This document shows positions 22,973 to 25,236 of a stretch of DNA of 25,236 nt, piece after piece. How positions within the stretch are numbered: position 1 is the first letter of the stretch; every line of letters starts with the position of its first letter. A program made the position numbers and the translations under genes. The DNA comes from Chthoniobacterales bacterium (GTDB lineage Bacteria; Verrucomicrobiota; Verrucomicrobiia; Chthoniobacterales; UBA10450): NCBI GenBank assembly GCA_013812515.1, contig JACCTI010000376.1, positions 1 to 25,236 of the forward strand. Reading direction: 5' to 3'. Below the pieces are notes generated by a model, which was not told the origin of the DNA, ran no database searches, and saw only the letters and a list, made by a program, of their open reading frames with translations.

Positions 22973-23761
22973 ATGAAATTACCTATCGCCGCGCTCGTGG
23001 CTTTCACTGGATTCAGCCTTTGCGCTGCTTCCGTAGCATCTGCGGCCGACGAATCCTTTGTCGGTAAATGGAAAATGAACCCCGATAAGAGTCAGTTCAA
23101 CGGCCTGACCTATAAGGTAGAAGACGCCGGCGGCGGCAATTATCGATTTGTTTTCGGCGACGACGTCGAAACCTTGTCTCTCGACGGGAAAGAACACGTG
23201 ACGAAGTTTGGCGAAACCTGGTCGATCACCAAGACCGGTCCCAACGCGTGGAAATGGACCTCGAAAAGAGACGGCAAAGTCACTTCCGATGCGATGTGGA
23301 CCGTATCCGAAGATGGAAAGACCTCTGTTTATACCTCTGACAATAAGCGGCCGGATGGAACGACCTCTCACGACGAACAGAACTTGACGCGCACCGAAGG
23401 CAGCACCGGGCTGGTAGGAACGTGGCAGACTGCCGGGTTAAAGATAGGCTCCGTGGGATCGATGGAGATCCAGAAGTGGCAGGGAGATGGCTACACGATT
23501 TCGAACACGGCCTACAAGAGCCAGACCGACTTCAAACTGGATGGCAAGGATTACACTCCGAAAGGACCGCGCGTCGCCGAAGGGACCACACTCTCAGCTA
23601 AAGCGATCGACGCCCATAAAATCGAGCTTGCCTACAAATTCAAAGGCAAGGGGACAGAGACTGATCGCTGGGAGTTATCGGCTGATGGCAAGACCTTGAC
23701 CAACACGATTACTTATGCGGGCGTGAACAAGCCCGAAGTCAACGTGTTTGACCGTCAATAG
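22973..23761 (+). CDS. Secreted hypothetical protein, beta-rich, tandem-module
   Basis: 262 residues. The signal peptide MKLPIAALVAFTGFSLCAA is cleaved after ASVASA. The mature part is beta-strand rich and seems to contain two related modules. One starts FVGKWKMNPDKSQFNG and the other LVGTWQTAGLKIGSVG. Each continues with a YxVxDxGxGNY/ GDGYTISN-type strand and a KxDGKxxT turn (SLDGKEHVTKFG; KLDGKDYTPKGP; SADGKTLTNTI). This lipocalin- or beta-barrel-like layout is an inference. No enzyme motif is seen. The frame is open upstream to 22754 through an inverted hsdM fragment, but the signal peptide fixes the start at 22973. AAGAAAG lies about ten bases upstream as a weak ribosome binding site. 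A strong terminator follows 43 bp after the stop. Confidence 0.8.
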   Translation: MKLPIAALVAFTGFSLCAASVASAADESFVGKWKMNPDKSQFNGLTYKVEDAGGGNYRFVFGDDVETLSLDGKEHVTKFGETWSITKTGPNAWKWTSKRDGKVTSDAMWTVSEDGKTSVYTSDNKRPDGTTSHDEQNLTRTEGSTGLVGTWQTAGLKIGSVGSMEIQKWQGDGYTISNTAYKSQTDFKLDGKDYTPKGPRVAEGTTLSAKAIDAHKIELAYKFKGKGTETDRWELSADGKTLTNTITYAGVNKPEVNVFDRQ

Positions 23762-23803
23762 CACGGCCAGTCGTCGCAAAATAGACAAAGATCTGCGAAC
23801 AAA

Positions 23804-23846
23804 ACACCGCGGGGAAGCTCTCACTTCACCCGCGGTGTACATTTTT
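23804..23846 (+). terminator. Rho-independent terminator of the secreted-protein gene
   Basis: A 10-bp perfect stem ACACCGCGGG (23804-23813) / CCCGCGGTGT (23829-23838), extended inward by GAAG/CTTC around a 6-nt loop with one bulged A. It is followed by ACATTTTTG. On the other strand the stem is followed by TTTTG, so it may also stop transcripts coming from the right. Confidence 0.85.
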
Positions 23847-23865
23847 GTCACGGCTACGCTGGCCT

Positions 23866-24125
23866 TCAGCGCCTCAAATCTGCGGCGATTTCGGCGAACT
23901 GGGCGAGGGCGGCTTCGAGGTCTTCGGTGATTTCCAAGGCTAGCACCCCCGGTTCGGGGAGGGTGGCGCTGTCTTCGAGGCTTTCGTCTTTGAGCCAGAA
24001 GATGTCGAGGTTAGCGCTGGCAGGGAGCCAGCTTTACGGTGGGAGGCACCGAGACCTTGAGTGTGTCTAGGGAAACCGGGCAACTTGGATTTCTAATCCA
24101 AGGAGATTGGCGCTGTCTTCGAGGC
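23866..24125 (-). pseudogene. hsdM 3'-end remnant E
   Basis: The minus strand reads NLDIFWLKDESLEDSATLPEPGVLALEITEDLEAALAQFAEIAADLRR with TGA at 23866, the cleanest short copy: about 48 codons without interruption (24010-23866). A structured element follows upstream (24013-24102). After it comes not the expected TKRDK part but a second LEDSANL fragment (24103-24125), as in remnant B. The remnant is thus a hybrid of two insertion configurations. Confidence 0.75.
24013..24102. repeat. Structured ~90-bp element, copy E5
   Basis: Left hairpin GCTGGC-aggga-GCCAGC. Core 24028-24082 in which the internal pair is CGGT/ACCG, not CGGC/GCCG, so both partners have changed. Right hairpin is a perfect 8-bp stem CTTGGATT-tct-AATCCAAG (24084-24102). 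The left flank matches the E2/E3 site and the right flank matches the E1 site. Confidence 0.75.
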
Positions 24126-24193
24126 TTGGAAAGCCCGGTTGCTCCTTCACCCGCGTTACGGCGTCTTTGAGTAAAGCGCTACAGAATATTCTT

Positions 24194-24274
24194 ATCGTAA
24201 GCCGCTTACGATGCAAGGAACTGGAAGCATCTGATAAGCAATTCGAGAGAGCTATCGTAGGCCGCATACGATGC
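24194..24274. promoter_or_regulatory. Twin palindromes upstream of methyltransferase gene, possible operator
   Basis: Two related sites exactly 60 bp apart: a perfect 19-bp palindrome ATCGTAAGC-C-GCTTACGAT at 24194-24212 and a near copy ATCGTAGGCCGCATACGAT at 24254-24272, each followed by GC. Sixty bases is close to a whole number of helical turns, as expected for a dimeric repressor binding on one face. They lie 233 bp before the methyltransferase start and could serve it or be a repeat of unknown use. The rest of 24126-24506 has no gene that I can support. Confidence 0.45.
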
Positions 24275-24506
24275 TGATCAGAAGGCCGAGGGTTATGATT
24301 GGCGGCGGATCTAGAGGAAGCCGGCGGGAAGCGGTGTGAAATAGACGTGCGAGGCCTAGGCGCCGCCTAAAAAACTGGGCAATTGAGCGGCGATATTCAG
24401 ATGTTCAAAAGTTTAGACACGACTGGGTGCGCGACCCGATGATTCTTTCTCTCGCGGCGTGACGATTTGCGCTTCGCTGGCCGAGTGAATTTGTTACTTT
24501 GGCGGC

Positions 24507-25236
24507 ATGGCATTCGAAGAACTGAAAGAGCGGCAAAGTGTAATGTGGGGCTCGGGGCCTTATCAAAAAGTCACCGAGACGCTCACCGACCTTCACGAAC
24601 TGGTGGTCAACCGGCTGCAACCGCAGCCAGGCGAACGCTGGCTCGATCTCGCGTGCGGAACCGGTGCGATGGCTGAACGTGCCGCGCGTGCTGGCGCGAA
24701 GGTGACCGGAGTGGATCTCGCGCCGGCCTTGATCGAGCAGGCGCGGCAGCGGGCGAGCGCGGCAGGGCTCGAGATCGAGTACCGCGTGGGCGACTGCGAG
24801 CGGCTCGAAGGGATCCATGACGGCAGTTTCGATGTGCTCTCGTCAACGTGCGGAATCATGTTTGCCCCGGATCACAAGGCGACGGCCCAGCAGCTCGGGC
24901 GCGTGTTGAAGACGGGCGGTCGCCTCGGCCTGGCCAACTGGACGCCGGAAGGCGGGCTCGGCCGGATGTTCAAGATGATGGCGCCATTTGTAGCGACGCC
25001 GCCGCCTTCGAGCCCGTTCGACTGGGGCAAGGAAGAGCGGGTGCACGAGCTGCTTGGGCACAACTTCGATCTCCAAATCGAGAGACAGGTCTCGATTTTC
25101 CGAACGTCGAATGGCGAAGAATACTGGGACATCTTCTCGACGGATTACGGCCCGACGAAAACACTGGCCGACTCGCTCGGAGCGCGGCGCGAAGAGTTTC
25201 ACCAGACGTGGGTGGACTTTTTCGAAAAGGATTACC
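24507..25236 (+). CDS. Class I SAM-dependent methyltransferase, 3' end cut by window edge
   Basis: The first 243 residues of a methyltransferase that continues past the right edge. Motif I is WLDLACGTGAMAE (about 46-58), followed by the acidic end of strand 2, VTGVDLAP. A DCERLE segment and motif IV-like FDVLSSTCGIMFAPD follow, then LGRVLKTGGRLGLANWTPEG as post-motif. The N-terminal MAFEELKERQSVMWGSGPYQ resembles ubiquinone/menaquinone-type and small-molecule methyltransferases of the UbiE superfamily, but the substrate cannot be named. The ATG at 24507 follows a region without a clear ribosome binding site. Its upstream region contains the twin palindromes. Confidence 0.88.
   Translation, partial: MAFEELKERQSVMWGSGPYQKVTETLTDLHELVVNRLQPQPGERWLDLACGTGAMAERAARAGAKVTGVDLAPALIEQARQRASAAGLEIEYRVGDCERLEGIHDGSFDVLSSTCGIMFAPDHKATAQQLGRVLKTGGRLGLANWTPEGGLGRMFKMMAPFVATPPPSSPFDWGKEERVHELLGHNFDLQIERQVSIFRTSNGEEYWDIFSTDYGPTKTLADSLGARREEFHQTWVDFFEKDY

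Noticed and set aside
17549..24125. CRISPR array or integron cassette array
   Set aside because: The repeats are long, diverged and unevenly spaced, they derive from coding sequence, and there is no Cas gene, integron integrase or attC-type R-L box layout in the window.

Overview
This window looks like chromosomal DNA from a high-GC soil bacterium, most likely Verrucomicrobiota (Spartobacteria / Chthoniobacterales type). That placement is an inference from the overall gene content, the scarcity of Shine-Dalgarno sites and the many short dispersed hairpin repeats. No 16S rRNA or other taxonomic marker is present, so it is tentative.

Layout. (1) Positions 1-6.3 kb hold housekeeping and miscellaneous genes: the 5' part of ruvA (minus), a GT39/ArnT-like membrane glycosyltransferase (minus), a divergent PAP2 phosphatase (plus), tRNA-Ser(UGA), a membrane-anchored MDR oxidoreductase (minus), a PA0069-type radical SAM protein (plus) and a decayed MFS transporter (minus). 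(2) Positions 6.3-13.3 kb form a minus-strand block: an AbiEii-type nucleotidyltransferase, an HtrA/Deg protease, and a four-gene Gld-like ABC export cluster (ATPase, permease, GldG-type auxiliary protein, DUF4340 protein). (3) Positions 13.4-17.5 kb hold sucA and sucB on the plus strand, the E1 and E2 subunits of 2-oxoglutarate dehydrogenase (TCA cycle). No E3 gene is in the window. (4) Positions 17.5-24.1 kb are an accessory region in which short genes alternate with remnants of the same sequence, the 3' end of a type I restriction-modification hsdM gene. The genes are a degenerate MsrB, a nucleotidyltransferase/small-partner pair, a GYF-like membrane protein, a WXXGXW-repeat secreted protein and a secreted hypothetical protein. 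(5) The window ends in a SAM-dependent methyltransferase that runs off the right edge.

The most unusual signal is in region 4. Five diverged remnants of the hsdM 3' end occur in 6.6 kb. All read toward the native stop on the minus strand, apart from one inverted segment. Nested in them are five copies of a ~90-bp element. Its core is nearly constant (54-55 bp), and its outer hairpins change sequence between copies while remaining self-complementary. An internal CGGC/GCCG pairing becomes CGGT/ACCG in one copy. This is a covariation pattern expected of a structured RNA or a hairpin-dependent mobile DNA. Other REP-like hairpin pairs lie around 0.35, 11.55, 16.15 and 18.9 kb.

In most genes the start codon lacks an obvious ribosome binding site, so several starts are judgement calls. 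They are marked as such in the entries.
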